In this document: piece by piece, positions 34,035 to 46,780 of the stretch
Layout: each line of letters begins with the position of its first letter
Position numbering within the stretch: position 1 is the first letter of the stretch
NCBI RefSeq assembly: GCF_030272615.1
Contig: NC_081415.1
Location: 189,190,270 to 189,254,269 of the forward strand
Reading direction: 5' to 3'
Source: Cryptomeria japonica
Taxonomy: Eukaryota; Streptophyta; Pinopsida; Cupressales; Cupressaceae
Length of the DNA stretch: 64,000 nt
Notes under the pieces: generated by a model
Databases searched by the model: none
What the model was told of the DNA's origin: nothing
Seen by the model: only the letters and a program-made list of their open reading frames with translations
Translations under genes and position numbers: made by a program

Positions 34035-34440
34035 TAGGGATTTGCAAGTAGAGGCAAAGGCCATGCTCCTTCCAGGAAGTAGCAACATAACCCCGACACT
34101 CCATCTTCAAGCTAGGATTTTTGTGGTTCCCTCATTTTTATTTTTGATACTAAGTAGATATGTATATTTCTCTTAGGTTTAATTTCAAGCTTAAAAACTT
34201 TGTTCTAGGCCGTTGGAATTCTGCCTCTATCGCTTATAGTCTATTTGCTTTCCTAGACTATTAAACCCTCTGATGGTTTTAAAAATAGTTAAAACATAAG
34301 TTTAAGCCTTTCTGGTTTTGGTGAACTCTTTGTGCTCTCAAAGAGTAGGGATTTTGAATGAATGGGAATTTTGTTTCAATCATATGTATCTAAACTTATT
34401 AATACAAATCTAGCTCTGCCTTTACCAATCAAAAAAAAAA

Positions 34441-35490
34441 TTGTGTTATAGGAACCCATGGAGTTCATCAAAGTCAATAAAAGTAACTTGCAAGTTTTCT
34501 TTAACCCCTTGAATCTTATCTTTTATATATTGTACTTTGTAGATGTCCTCAAGGCATGGAATAATTTTGTGTAGGTAACTGTATCAAAGTCAACAAGTCT
34601 ACAAAGATTGTAGGATTTTGAATTACAAGTGGTATAAACCAAATTAATTATTTTTTATTTTTTGGATTTTAGATGTCATCATAATAGGCATTATCTTCTT
34701 ACAGGTGTGTATTGATAATATGTGTTATGACGAAAACTAGCAAAAGAAAGTAATGGCTATAAATAAATAACTACATGGAGATGCAAGATCGAAATCAAAA
34801 GTAGTATCAAAATAAAAGAATAGGTGATAAACATTGAGGAATCAAGTACTATCTATATAGGTGGATGCAATTTTTCCCTTCACAAAATAACTTTTATCCT
34901 AGTGTATCTCTTTATCAAACTATGCCAAGAAAAGTTGTAGTCATTACAATTTTTTAAAATTTTGAAGATGTTTAGATAGTTATACAAAGAGAATAAAAGT
35001 GATTCATATAGTGAAAGAAGTGTCATTTTGTTAACCAAATTTTTTTGGCCAAGTTTGTGGAGGAGCAACACCAAATTGGAGAAGCATGGACAATCACTTT
35101 CTTAATTTACTATTGTAGTGTAATATGAAAACAAATGCTATCCAAGTGCCACTCTAAAATTTGGAGTATTGGAAATCCTCATTTTCTTCCTTTTCCTCCA
35201 AAACCTAGTACTCTTCCTAGGATATAATTAGTAATTATTTTTTTTTAAATGCCCCACTAAACCATAGAAATAACTTGTTTACAACTAATGCTTGCACATG
35301 ATCTTCAACCATATAACTATTGACAACAACAATACCCTTTTCCTATAGAAATTTGCAAAATATGATAAGACCTAAGTAATATGCGTTAAGCTAGTAGGCT
35401 AATGAAGAACAACAAATGTATATGCTCAACTATATTTTCAAATTCATTGCAAATAAGATATTAAACTTTAATCTATATGGTTATATGGTT
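34441..35490. other. AT-rich spacer, nothing recognised
   Basis: Sequence between the LINE tail and Copia-3. No supported gene. The final tggtt (35486-35490) is the left target-site copy of Copia-3. Confidence 0.6.
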
Positions 35491-37016
35491 TGATAGTTCT
35501 GATACTTAATATAAGTACAAATCCAATAGCCAACAAGATGAGAGGGGGGGGGGTGAATCATACAAACTTAATCATCCATAAAAACATCAGATTCAACCTC
35601 GGTAACATATATATCAGTCATATAACCAAAAACTGTCAAACATGCAAACTCAAAAGCATATGAACAATATAAACCTCATAACACCAGTTTTAACGTGGAA
35701 ACCCAAATAGAGAAAAAACATTGTGGGATTTTAGACCCACTAAGAAATATACTCTTCTAGAGTATGCTCGGTTAAAAGCAAATCCTAATAAAGATTACAA
35801 ACACATTGCTAGATGTGACCCGGTTAAGGGATTTCCCTCAGATCTATTAGAATCTTCACTTTGTTAGAAGTGACCTTGTCAAAGGATTTCAAACACTCAA
35901 TCAGAATGTCACCTTGTTAGAGGATTTACATATAAGACTGTTAAGTCCACTCGATTAAGAGATTTCCTGTCACTTTCACAAAATAACAGTAATACAATCT
36001 GTCTACAACTTCACATCTAAAATGCTAAAGCAGATTCCTATTTGTTCAATACAATCTAGACATAGAACTAATCTTGTCTATCTGCTGGGCATCAATACTC
36101 TATTATTCTAACAGGTCTTCAAGCTTCTATGCTCGGTTATCACTATGTAGCATCCATGTGCATACACTTGCCCGCATACATTGTTTATCAACAGTTTCCT
36201 AATTATAAACAATTTTGTAACCACTTAATCTCATTGATCACATTTCCCATGATCAATCATAGCCATCAGATCTTTTAATCTTGTCTAGGTTCATTGTATC
36301 TTTCGATCTGAAAACGTTTTACCCCACCTTGGAACTTGCACATTCACCTTGGAACTTGTGTTAGGGTAATGCAGTTCAATCTGAGTTGTAGATCTTCTTG
36401 CCGACTTTCCATTGCCTTAGATTCCCTTAACAAACTTCTTCCACGACTTACCAATCATTGATCCACTCCAGCTCATCAACTTCTTTCATTAAATATCACA
36501 TGTAAACATTTAATGCATTCTGTTATAGCTTGGTTACAACTCAATGAATACTAAACTTCACTCGGTAGACATTCTATCTTCATTAACCAACTGCGATAAC
36601 CTTAGGGTTTACGGGCTAGGTTCCTTAGGGTTTACCGACTAGGTTCCTTAGGGTTTACCGACTAGGTTCTTTGCTTGATAACATAGTATAGTATTAACCT
36701 TTACATTTTACAACATATGTATGATTTTAAAACAATCTAAAACATCAAGATCTCATCATTGTCTAACTCAGTAGTAGTTGCCCATTGAATATCTTATCCC
36801 CTTATTCATCATATTCTTTCCTATGTCTTTACCAACTTCTTTATAATCTTCATATCATACTTCTCAAGATATGGCAACATCATACTGGATTAGAAAATCA
36901 ATTTCTTGACATCAATGACAAAATAATAATATCAAGATAGTAAAACATCTTTAATTAGTTATGTCCATAATCATCAACAACCTTCTCAATATCCTTATAA
37001 TGTAATATTGCCAACA
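35491..37016 (-). repeat. Copia-3 3' LTR
   Basis: 1526 bp, TG...CA. Contains a G run near 35544, the double stem-loop at 35695-35740, a GTTAGAGGATTT-like array at about 35765-35965, and near 36600-36670 a threefold repeat of ccttagggtttac followed by gactaggtt. Confidence 0.94.
35695..35740 (-). other. conserved LTR double stem-loop, Copia-3 copy
   Basis: Second stem: GTGGG (35723-35727) with CCCAC (35736-35740). In the other LTR (41968-42013) the first stem is clearest, with CCC/GGG inside ATGG/CCAC, and the loop of the second stem reads ATTTCGGA. The loops vary while the stems stay complementary. Confidence 0.65.
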
Positions 37017-37029
37017 ATCTCCCCCTTTG
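37017..37029 (-). other. Copia-3 polypurine tract
   Basis: The minus strand reads AAAGGGGGAGATT next to the 3' LTR start TGTTGGCAA. Extra purine tracts of the same type lie at about 37217-37263. Confidence 0.88.
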
Positions 37030-37512
37030 GCATTGATGGAAAAACCAATTGATTTGACCTTTAAAAGATTCGGATTGCTATGATTCTGAAATGCTTGAAA
37101 TGCTCTACCCCATTCATTAGACTTCTCTTCTGTTTCAGTCTTTATTTCAATCTGTAGTCTTCTAGTCTTCTCTCAGTCTTCTCCCATATATTCTCAGTCT
37201 TCTCCTCCTTAGGTCTTATCTCCCTTAGGTAGGTATTCTCCCCCTAGGTAGGTCTTCTCCCCCTTTGACAACAATGCCAAAAAGAAGAAAAAAAAATTGT
37301 TTATGTAAGAAGTTATTGCCTGCTGTTGTGTATCAACTCAGTCTCAGTCAAAGCATTTGTTTACAATTCCTATTCCCTGTATCATTCTCTGTATTATTCT
37401 AGTATTAATTCTAGTACACTTTAGAAAAGCATTCTAAAGTGTATCACTCCAGCATCAACTCCCCAAAAGATAATCAATAGAGTCATCGAAGTGATGCTTT
37501 CACCGAACTTGG

Positions 37513-40500
37513 TTAGTGAGTAAAAGATAGGGGTAGGACCCCTAACTTACTTCTAAGATATTCAAAAGTGTCCTTTGGTAGTGGCTTGGTGAAGATATCA
37601 GCTATTTGCTCCTTTGTGTTAACATATTCCAACACCACTTTCTTCTCTTGAGCTTCTTCTCTAAGATAATGATATTTGATAGATATGTGCTTTGTCTTAG
37701 AGTGCATAACAGGGTTCTTTGAAATATTAATGGCACTAATATTGTCACAGAATATAGTTACTGGCTCGGTAACTTTCTCATTTATACCTTCCAACAGTTG
37801 TTTGATCCATGCAATGTTGGTACAATTTAGTGTTGCTGCAACATATTCAACTTCGGTTGTTGACTGAGAAACACATCCTTGTTTCTTGCTAAGCCAACTC
37901 ACTAGTCTTTCTCCTAAGAAGAAAGCTCCTCCACTTGTGCTTTTTATGTCATCAATGTTGCCTGCCCAATCAGCATCAATATAAACTTTTAAATCAAAAT
38001 CATTTCCTTTCTGATATACTAAGCCATAATCTTTAGTGCCTTTTAAGTATCTGAAAATTCTTTTGATTGTCATCATGTGTATTTCCTTAGGATCTGCAGA
38101 GAATCTTGCAACAATACCTACTGCATGTGCTATATCTGGCCTACTGTGAACAACATATTGTAGTTTTCCAATCATGGATCAGTAGAGTGTCTCATCAACA
38201 GATGCAGATTCATCATTCTTTGATAGTTTACAATTGGTAGTCATAGGAGTACTTACTGGTTTTGAATCCTCCATTCCAAATTTCTTCAAGATTTCCTTTA
38301 TGTACTTGGATTGAGTAATAAAAATCTCATTTTTAATTTGCAATATCTGTAAGCCTATAAAATACTTTATCTCAATGATTAATGACATCTCAAATTCTTT
38401 GCTCATTTCATTTCCAAAGTTCTTGCATAAAGAGTCATTTCCACAAAATATAATATCATCAACAAATATGGTTAAGATTAGTATTCCATTTTCATCATTC
38501 TTCATGTACATGTTACTATTCTCACTTGTCCTTATAAAACCAATCTTAATCAAATAAGAGTGCAATCTCTCATACCATGCTCTAGGTGCTTGTTTCAGAC
38601 CATATAAAGCTTTGTTCAATTTACATACCTGATCTTTATTATTGTCTTCAACAAATCCTTTAGGTTGTTCAATGAAAAATTCTTCTTCTAATATTCCATT
38701 CAGAAATGCAGATTTGACATCCATTTGATATACCTTGAAGTTCTTGAAAGCAGCATATGCCAACAATGTTCTTACTCCTTCAAGTCTAGCAATAGGTGCA
38801 AAATTCTCACCATAATCAATTCCTTCTTCTTGGGCATAACCTTTGCAAACTAATCTTGCTTTGTTCCGAATGACCTCACCTTTTTCATTTAGCTTGTTTC
38901 TGAAGATCCACTTTGTATTGATTACATTTTTGTCCTTCAGTCTTGGGGCCAGTGTCCATGTGTCATTCTTCTTGATTTGATCAATCTCTTCTATCATAGC
39001 ATTTATCCAATCTTCACTGTTAAATGCCTCTTTCACTATTCTCGGTTCAAATTCAGATATCAAACATGTGTTCTGTCTCAGTTTGTTCCTTGTCATCACT
39101 AGATCATCCTTATCTCCTATAATCTGACTTCGTGCATGGTGCCTTTTGACATACTTGGCTAATACAGGCTCGGTAGGTTCTGTATGATCTTCTTCATCAC
39201 TCGATAATTGGATATTTTCTTCATTTTCTTCAATAGTTATCTCGGTAGGACTTCTCGATTGCACATAGACAAATTCATCATAGTCTTCCGGTTCTTTGGA
39301 ATTTCCTTCATCATTTGTTTCTATAAATTCATCAATTTTCACATTTTCACTTTCTACTATTTTGTTAGATAATTTGATCAGACATTTAAATGCTTTGCTT
39401 CTAGAAAAATATCCTAGAAATGTTCCTTCTTCACTTTTCTGATCAAACTTGCCATTTCTATCATCTTTATGAACATAGCATTTACTTCCAAAGATCTTAA
39501 AATAACTTACATTACGTTTCTTGCCATACTAGATTTCATAAGGTGTCTTCAAAGTACCTTTTTTCAATTGAACTCGGTTCAAGGTGTAAACAGTTGTGCT
39601 TATTGCTTCTCTCCAAAATGTTTGTGAAACCTTCTTCTCAATCATTAGTGTTCTAGCACAATCCACAATAGATTTGTTTCTTCTTTTAGCTATTCCATTC
39701 TGCTGTGGAGTTCTTGGTGCAAAGACTTGTCTTTTTATACCATGATCATTGCAAAATAGGTTGAACTCATCAGATGTAGACTCTCCTCCTCTATCTGATC
39801 TAAGACATTTCAGTTGTCTTCCTGTTTCATTTTCAACTCTTTCCTTGTACCATTTAAACATTTGAAAAGCTTCTGATTTTTCTTTTAAAAACATTACTGA
39901 CATCATCCTTGAATAATCATCCACAAATAATATGAAATACTTTTCACCATAATAACTTTGAACTTTCATAGGACCACAAAGATTAGTGTGCACAAGATCT
40001 AAAATTCCCTTAGAAGTGTGGGACTTACTTGTAAAGCTAGATCTTGTCATCTTACCCATCTGACATCCTCGGCACATAGCATTCTCAAGTTTTTCAAGAC
40101 TCGATAGACCTCTTACTGGGTGCTTCTTACTTATTTTGATCAGATTATCAAAATTAACATGACAAAACCTTTTATGCCATAACCAGGTATTATCAATCTT
40201 TGCATGCAAACACTTATTGTGAGTTGAGTCAAGGTGAAATGTATTACCTTTTGTTTGTGTCCCAGTAGCAGCTAACTTTCCATTCTTGTCATGAACTTTG
40301 ACAATTCCTTTCTGAAATTCTATTCGGTAACCTGTGTTGTTTAGTTGTGCTACACTCAACAAATTATATTTCAAACCTTCAACCCAATAAACATCATTGC
40401 ATCTTGCATTATCAAGAAGTGTTATGGATCCTTTACCTCTTACCGGACATGGTGCATCATTACCAAATCTAACATAGCCTCCATCATAATCTTCTAACAT

Positions 40501-41697
40501 AACAAACTTGTGTTTATCTCCTGTCATATGATGTGAGCATCCACTATCTATAATCCAAGAATCATCAGTGTTTATGTGAGATATTAGGGTTTTTTCTTCA
40601 TACCTTTCTTCATCTGATCCATCCTTGATAGCCACATAAACAACTTCCTCTGTATTAGTCTCATCTAATTTATCATCGTCAGATTCCTCATTAGCAATTA
40701 AGCATGTCTTTCTATCTCTTCTTCTGAAGTCTCGGTGTCCTCTGTAATGATTATCTTTTTGTCTGTCATCTCAGTAATCTCTCTTTTCAGTGAAATCTTT
40801 GTCAAGACAGTTAGAAGCTATATGTCCAATCTTATCACAATTGAAACATTTCAAAGGTAGTTTTCCTTTATACTTACCTTTGCCTCTCGGTAACCTTTTG
40901 GCCAATAGTGCTTCAAACTCTTCTTGCTTTCTGATTTCTTCATACAGTTTGTGTACCTCCTCCATGTTCTTCCGAAATCTTTCACTTGCTCCACTATGAT
41001 CTCCTTCAGAGTACTTATACTTTCTTTCATTGTAATCATTAGTCTCATTCAGATGAAAAGAACTAAATGCAGATTCAACTTTATTTACCGATGACCCACT
41101 ATTATCAAAATTACTTAACTCAAATGTATGTAGCTTTCCAATAGTAGCATCCAAGGAAACTAGCATATTAGGTACAGACCTCAATTCATTGATTGCAGAG
41201 ACTCGGATTGCATAGGCAAGCAGAAGGGTTCTTAACAACTTACTTGTCACATCCTTTTCTTCAATAGTTCCTCCTGCTCCTTTGATTTGATTTACAATCT
41301 CCTTTAGTCTTGTAATGTACTGGGTTATGTTCTCACCTTTATTCATCCTCATAGATTCAAGTTGTCCTCTTAAACTATCTACTTTTACTCTTTGAACATG
41401 TTCATCTCCTCCATATACATAAATGAGCTTAGTCCACATTGCCTTTACATCATTGCAGCCTTCTAGATCATTAAACTCGGAATCGGTCAATGCAGATGTT
41501 ATTTCAATCATTGCTTGAATATGTTCTTGATTCGCCTTTATCTCTTCCATAGTCAATGGATAGGTGCTCGGTGCAACAAAATCATTCTCCAGATAGTATA
41601 TAGCATATTCTCCAACTCCTGATAGATGTAGCTTCATCCTTTTCTGCCATGTAGAGAAACTTGACTTATTCAACTTAGGTGCATCCCCCTTATACAT
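37513..41697 (-). pseudogene. Copia-3 gag-pol polyprotein, one frame, three stops
   Basis: The ATG at 41697 is 65 bases from the 5' LTR, and the natural end is 37513. Gag has a CCHC knuckle (CFNCDKIGHIASNC) near 40835. Protease reads IIDSGCSHHMTGD near 40540. Integrase has the HHCC finger and SDRGGES near 39790, but the expected Glu after NGIA is Lys. RT shows FVDDIIFCG near 38460 and RNase H shows YIDADWAGN near 37975. Stops are TGA at 40771, TAG at 39529 and TGA at 38179. They fit Arg (CGA), Trp (TGG) and Arg (CGA) codons changed by single C-to-T or G-to-A transitions. No frameshift is seen. Confidence 0.94.
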
Positions 41698-41747
41698 CTT
41701 TGGATCTTTAACTCAAGTGCCTTTAAACTTTCCTTTCGGAGTCCAAA

Positions 41748-41759
41748 GCTCTGATACCA
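41748..41759 (-). other. Copia-3 primer-binding site
   Basis: The minus strand reads TGGTATCAGAGC just after the 5' LTR, as in Copia-1 and Copia-2. Confidence 0.92.
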
Positions 41760-41761
41760 AT

Positions 41762-43289
41762 TGATAGTTCTAATACTTAATATAAGTACGGATCCAATAG
41801 CCAACAAGATGAGAGGGGGGGGGGGGTGAATCATACAAACTTAATCATCCATAAAAACATCAGATTCAACCTCTGTAACATATATATCAGTCATATAACC
41901 AAAAACTATCAAACATGCAAACTTAAAAGCATATGAACAATATAAACCTCATAACACCAGTTTTAACATGGAAACCCAAATAGGGAAAAACCACTGTGGG
42001 ATTTCGGACCCACTAAGAAATATACTCTTCTAGAGTATGCTCGGTTAAAAGCAAATCATGTTAAAGATTACAAACACATTGCTAGATGTGACACGGTTAA
42101 GGGATTTCCCTCAAATCTGTTAGGATCTTCACTTTGTTAGAAGTGACCTTGTCAAAGGATTTCAAACACTCAATCAAAATGTCACCTTGTTAGGGGATTT
42201 ACATATAAGACTGTTAAGTCCACTCGGTTAAGAGATTTCCTGTCACTTTCACAAAATAACAGTAATACAATCTGTCTACAACTTCACATCTAAAATGCTA
42301 AAGCAGATTCCTATTTGTTCAATACAATCTAGACATAGAACTAATCTTGTCTATCTACTGGGCATCAATACTCTGTTATTCTAACAGGTCTTCAAGCTTC
42401 TGTGCTCGGTTATCACTATGTAGCATCCCTATGCATACACTTGCCCGCATACATTGTTTATCAACAGTTTCCTATTTATAAACAATTTTGTAACCGCTTA
42501 ATCTCATTGATCACATTTCCCATGATCAATCATAGCCATCAGATCTTTTAATCTTGTCCAAGTTCATTGCATCTTTCGATCTGAAAATGTTTTACCCCGC
42601 CTTGGAACTTGCACATTCACCTTGGAACTTGTGTTAGGGTAATGCGGTTCAATCTGAGCTATAGATCTTCTTGCTGACTTTCCATTTCCTTAGATTCACT
42701 TAACAAACTTCTTCCACGGCTTACCAATCATTGATCCACTCCAGCTCATCAGCTTCTTTCATTAAATATCACATGTAAACATTTAATGCATTCTGTTATA
42801 GCTCGGTTACAACTCAGTGAATACTAAACTTCACTCGGTAGACATTTTGTCTTCATTAACCGACTGCGATAACCTTAGGGTTTACGGGCTAGGTTCCTTA
42901 GGGTTTACCGACTAGGTTCCTTAGGGTTTACCAACTAGGTTCTTTTCTTGATAACATAGTATAGTATTAACCTTTACATTTTACAACATATGTATGATGT
43001 TAAAACAATCTAAAACATCAAGATCTCATCATTGTCCAACTCGGTAGTAGTTGCCCATTGAATATCTTATCCCCTTATTCATCATATTCTTTCATGTGTC
43101 TTTACTGACTTCTTTATAATCTTCATATCATACTTCTCAAGATATGGCAACATCATACTGAATTAGAAAATCAATTTATTGACATCAATGACAAAATAAT
43201 AATATCAAGATAGTAAAACATCTTTAATCAGTTATGTCCATAATCATCAACAACCTTCTCAATATCCTTATAATGTAATATTGACAACA
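41762..43289 (-). repeat. Copia-3 5' LTR
   Basis: 1528 bp, closely matching 35491-37016. Differences are mostly C/T or G/A. The outer end reads ttgacaaca where the other LTR has ttgccaaca. Confidence 0.94.
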
Positions 43290-43294
43290 TGGTT

Positions 43295-46200
43295 GAGCTC
43301 CCCTTTCCTAAAATTAGATCAAGTCTACCTCCCAAAATTTCATGAGTCTTTTGCAAATGCATAAGCACCAACTCTTGAATAATTATGTCTAATTTCATCA
43401 ATGTTTATGTAGGCTCCCTACTAATGAAACTAGACAAGACTCCACAAATTCCATAAATGAGTCAAATTGTAGCAATAGATGGAAGACTCTACATGAAAAC
43501 TAAAAAATCTTGAAAAAATTAAAGAAATGAATTCATTCACCTTGTATGTCTAGATATAGTTAGGAACAAAATTATAGTTTAAACAATGAATTATATTGAT
43601 CCCAAATAATAATAACCCTTGTCAACATAACAAAGGCCTAAGATATTTACCAATCAATGATTTTATTTTTAGTCATAAATTTCTCTCTTAAGCTGCATAG
43701 TTGCAAACCTACATCCAATACAATTGAATATGCCAATTTAAATTGTGTGAGAGACACCACAAGCATCTTCTATAGCATCAACATAACTAGCAAGGTGGAA
43801 CCCAAAGCATTGCCAAATGTTAAGGCCTAAGCCTAATGGGAGCTCCATAACTTGCTTTTTAAGAAAAGCATAAGGCCTTTTATTTTTTTCGTCTAAAAGA
43901 AAAGTGACAGAATGCATTCTCTTTTTTTAAATGATTTTGTACTTGGCTAACACTTTTCTACCATTTTTACACTAACATCATATGTGTTCTTTGTGTTTCT
44001 TATTAGATTTTGAATTGACGTTCCAATTTAATATTTTCTTTCTCTTCTAGTGCTTTTATGTTTTCCTAATGTTTTTTACCTGAAAATAATTGCCATCCTT
44101 TTTAGCCTCCCAATGAAATTTATTTGCGGATTTGTTGATTCAACTTCTAGTTAGCAAGTGCCAATTGCAAATCTAGAAAATTTATATGGCCTTGACATGT
44201 TGGGAAGTGATTTTGATAAATTGATTATAATAGTAATTTGATGTTTTGAAGCCTAATTTTGTACAGTAGGTTGTTCTCTAACCATAGGGTATTGATCTCA
44301 AGTGTACCTTTCTTAGATAACAGTATACTATAGGTACAAACATGTAAATTATTTTGGTTCTTTATATAGTTTTGGGGAACTATCATATTTTTCCTACCAA
44401 GAATTAGATATTTAATATAAAACTTAAGTCGGTCATTGAGAAATATTCCCATAAGAAATAAAATCATCAATATGGTTTGTGATGGTGAATGATGGGAATA
44501 TAAGAGGGATCATAATGTATTAGTTGTTTGTAAAATTGATAGTTCATTTGAATTTAGATATAATTTTAGTTGTATGACAAATGTTTGTATGATGAAGGTG
44601 TAGATAATATTGGGAGACAAAATGTTAGGAAGAGGTAGAAAAGTTGTAAAGCTATGAGATAAGTGTTAGTATGCATCTATGGTATCATGAGAATGTTATG
44701 AAACACATGAAGATTAATGTGAAATAAAACTAGTGAAATGAATCTCTAAGAGATTAGAATCTCGAGAAAATCACGGAGAAAATGAGCTATAAATCATCAG
44801 GAGGTATAAAAGAGGGGTTTTCAAGTCCTATATCTATATAAAAGATGATATCTACCATGGTGAAGATTATATAAGGTCGAATATGGATTTTTTTTATTGG
44901 TGATAATTTTTTTTATTTTATTAATATGAAGGGATTTATAGCCTAGCTTGAAACAAGTGAGGCTAAATATGGGGAGCCATATCCCTAGAATCTCACATCA
45001 TCTAAGACCAAAGACCCCTTAACAAGTTGAATCATTACATTTATTTTGAACCTTAGCTTTGCAATGAGAGCGAAGAAACATATTGCAAGAACCCTCTATC
45101 TTTAGTCTTTTTTCTCGCTTCCCTTTCACTACATTCCATTCCTCATCTGACACCTCGCCATTTGGTTGTGCCTGCTGATGAGCCTATAAATTGTCCTATT
45201 TATTCTATGTTTTATGAAATCTTATCCATGTTTATAATACCATTCTAATACATTTAAAAATATCATCTTGCTTTCATGAAGTATTAACCATGATAAATGA
45301 TTATTGATTTGTATTTGTATGCTTAGTTACTTAATGTTAAATTTTGGTAATATATTATGATGAATGGTTATTATTAAATGTTAAGTATTTTGGAAGAAAT
45401 AACATGTTGTTTGTTATAGATTTTATTTGTTCATATAGCTATAAAGAATAAGGGACACATTGACAATTGATAGATGTAGTTGTTGACAGGAAGTGCAGAA
45501 AAAGCAAAAAAACCAGTTTCAGTAAAATGGGCATATCTCCCTCATTTGTTAACAAAATTAAATTATTCAAAATGATTTTCAAACATTAAAAGAATACTTA
45601 TAAACCCATTAAAGTGTTTGATTTTATTCACAATAGTTAAGGAGTAGTGTTCACCAGAAGTTGACTGAGACAAAATTGACAGATTTGGAGGTAGCAATTA
45701 AGGAATGAGTTCTAATTCAATTTGGACTCTTACACCTATATCTAATCTTTTCAATCTGAATTTATTGAAGTCAAGAAATAGAGGAGAAACCTATGGTTAT
45801 GATATATCATGACTCATAAATCATTATGACATGTTTTTACATACTTTTCAACCATAATTGTGTTTTGCTATTATAAGAGTTTAATTGGGATTATGACACC
45901 ATAAACTCTATCTAGTTAAGTCTTTATTATTATTTTGTTCTGGAATAAGTCATCTCCTTTTTGTTGTGGGAAAATTGACATTTTTTACAAGTTGATTAGA
46001 GCCTATAATGAATACAACTCTAGGATTTTATCTACAAATATTGGATTCATTTGAGTTGAGAAAGGGAGAGTATCCAAATAGTGCTGAATCGTGTTAGTGG
46101 TTTCTTTGTTCAATAAACAAGTTTGATATTAGTCTATATAATCTCTTTGGTTTGGAATGAGAAGATGATTTTGATAATGGAGCTTGTTTATTGAGGATTT

Positions 46201-46690
46201 AAATGCTAATAACTAAGATTGTAGCCACTCACGCAAGGGCCACTTGAGGAACTGTGACTCCATAGAAGCACAATAGTTTAGATTATTGTTCATTATGCTT
46301 TATTGTTAGTAGTGAGTTGTTTACGATAGGTTTTGTTTCAACATATTTAATTCCATTAGTTTTGTAATAGTCAAACTTTATCCATTGTTGTGTCAAATAA
46401 CCAGTCAACCGACGACCACTGTTGTGTAGTTAGATTTATTTCCAACATTGTTATATTTTCAATTCAGTTTATTGATTTCAATTTATTTTCTATACACGAC
46501 TGATAGAACAACCTAGAAGGCTTCCTTAGTGCACACACAGTGTGGGCATCATTGAAGAAAACATGTCTCTGGTTGATAACTAAGTGAACCTCTACTTAGG
46601 ACAATAAGTTACTCTGTTGGGTACTCGGATTGGGTTGATTGTATGACACATTGTTCCAACCTTATGTATATAGTGGAGACTAGCCATTTT
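43295..46690. other. AT-rich non-coding DNA, unassigned
   Basis: No supported gene. The last part (about 46600-46690) could be the end of an old LTR, because it is followed by a sequence resembling a decayed gypsy PBS. A partner repeat was not found. Confidence 0.4.
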
Positions 46691-46780
46691 TGGCACCATT
46701 GTCAAGGACTTGAACTAGGGTCTCTCGAGTGAGAGTCAAGTATCCTAACCATTATTTCTTCTCAAACTCTTGACAATGCC
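46691..46780 (-). pseudogene. tRNA-Glu(CTC)-like pseudogene including a CCA end
   Basis: Read on the minus strand, 46751 down to 46691 aligns with plant tRNA-Glu(CTC): GGTTAGGATAC, the anticodon loop CTCTCAC in a pairable stem (CTTGA/TCGAG), GAGAGACCC, a B-box-like GTTCAAGTCC, and a terminal CCA. The 5' acceptor strand GGCATTG (46774-46780) pairs with the 3' strand at 6 of 7 positions, but about 10 extra bases sit in the D region and the T stem is broken. Differences from the tRNA are mostly transitions. Plant tRNA genes do not encode CCA, so this derives from a mature tRNA, a SINE head, or an extended retroelement primer site. Confidence 0.55.

Larger units (their letters stand above)
28390..34440 (+). 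mobile_element. L1-type LINE, 5'-truncated, with long 3' segment and poly(A)
   Basis: Plant L1-like non-LTR retrotransposon. In order: the tail of ORF1 (to 28581), ORF2 (28578-32763: endonuclease, RT, Cys/His region, RNase H), a 1.7-kb 3' segment carrying a further ORF, and a run of 10 A at 34431-34440 after ctctgcctttaccaatc, which ends like plant LINE tails. No terminal repeats are present. A target duplication was looked for and not found, so the 5' end is approximate. Numerous stops and one frameshift show it is dead. Confidence 0.88.
35491..43289 (-). mobile_element. Copia-3, full-length Ty1/copia LTR retrotransposon, few stops
   Basis: Complete minus-strand element of 7799 bp. The 3' LTR is 35491-37016, the internal region 37017-41761 and the 5' LTR 41762-43289. 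The target duplication tggtt is perfect at 35486-35490 and 43290-43294. The LTRs are nearly equal in length (1526 and 1528 bp) and very similar. The reading frame is unbroken by indels, with three internal stops. It is probably the youngest of the three Copia elements here. Confidence 0.96.
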
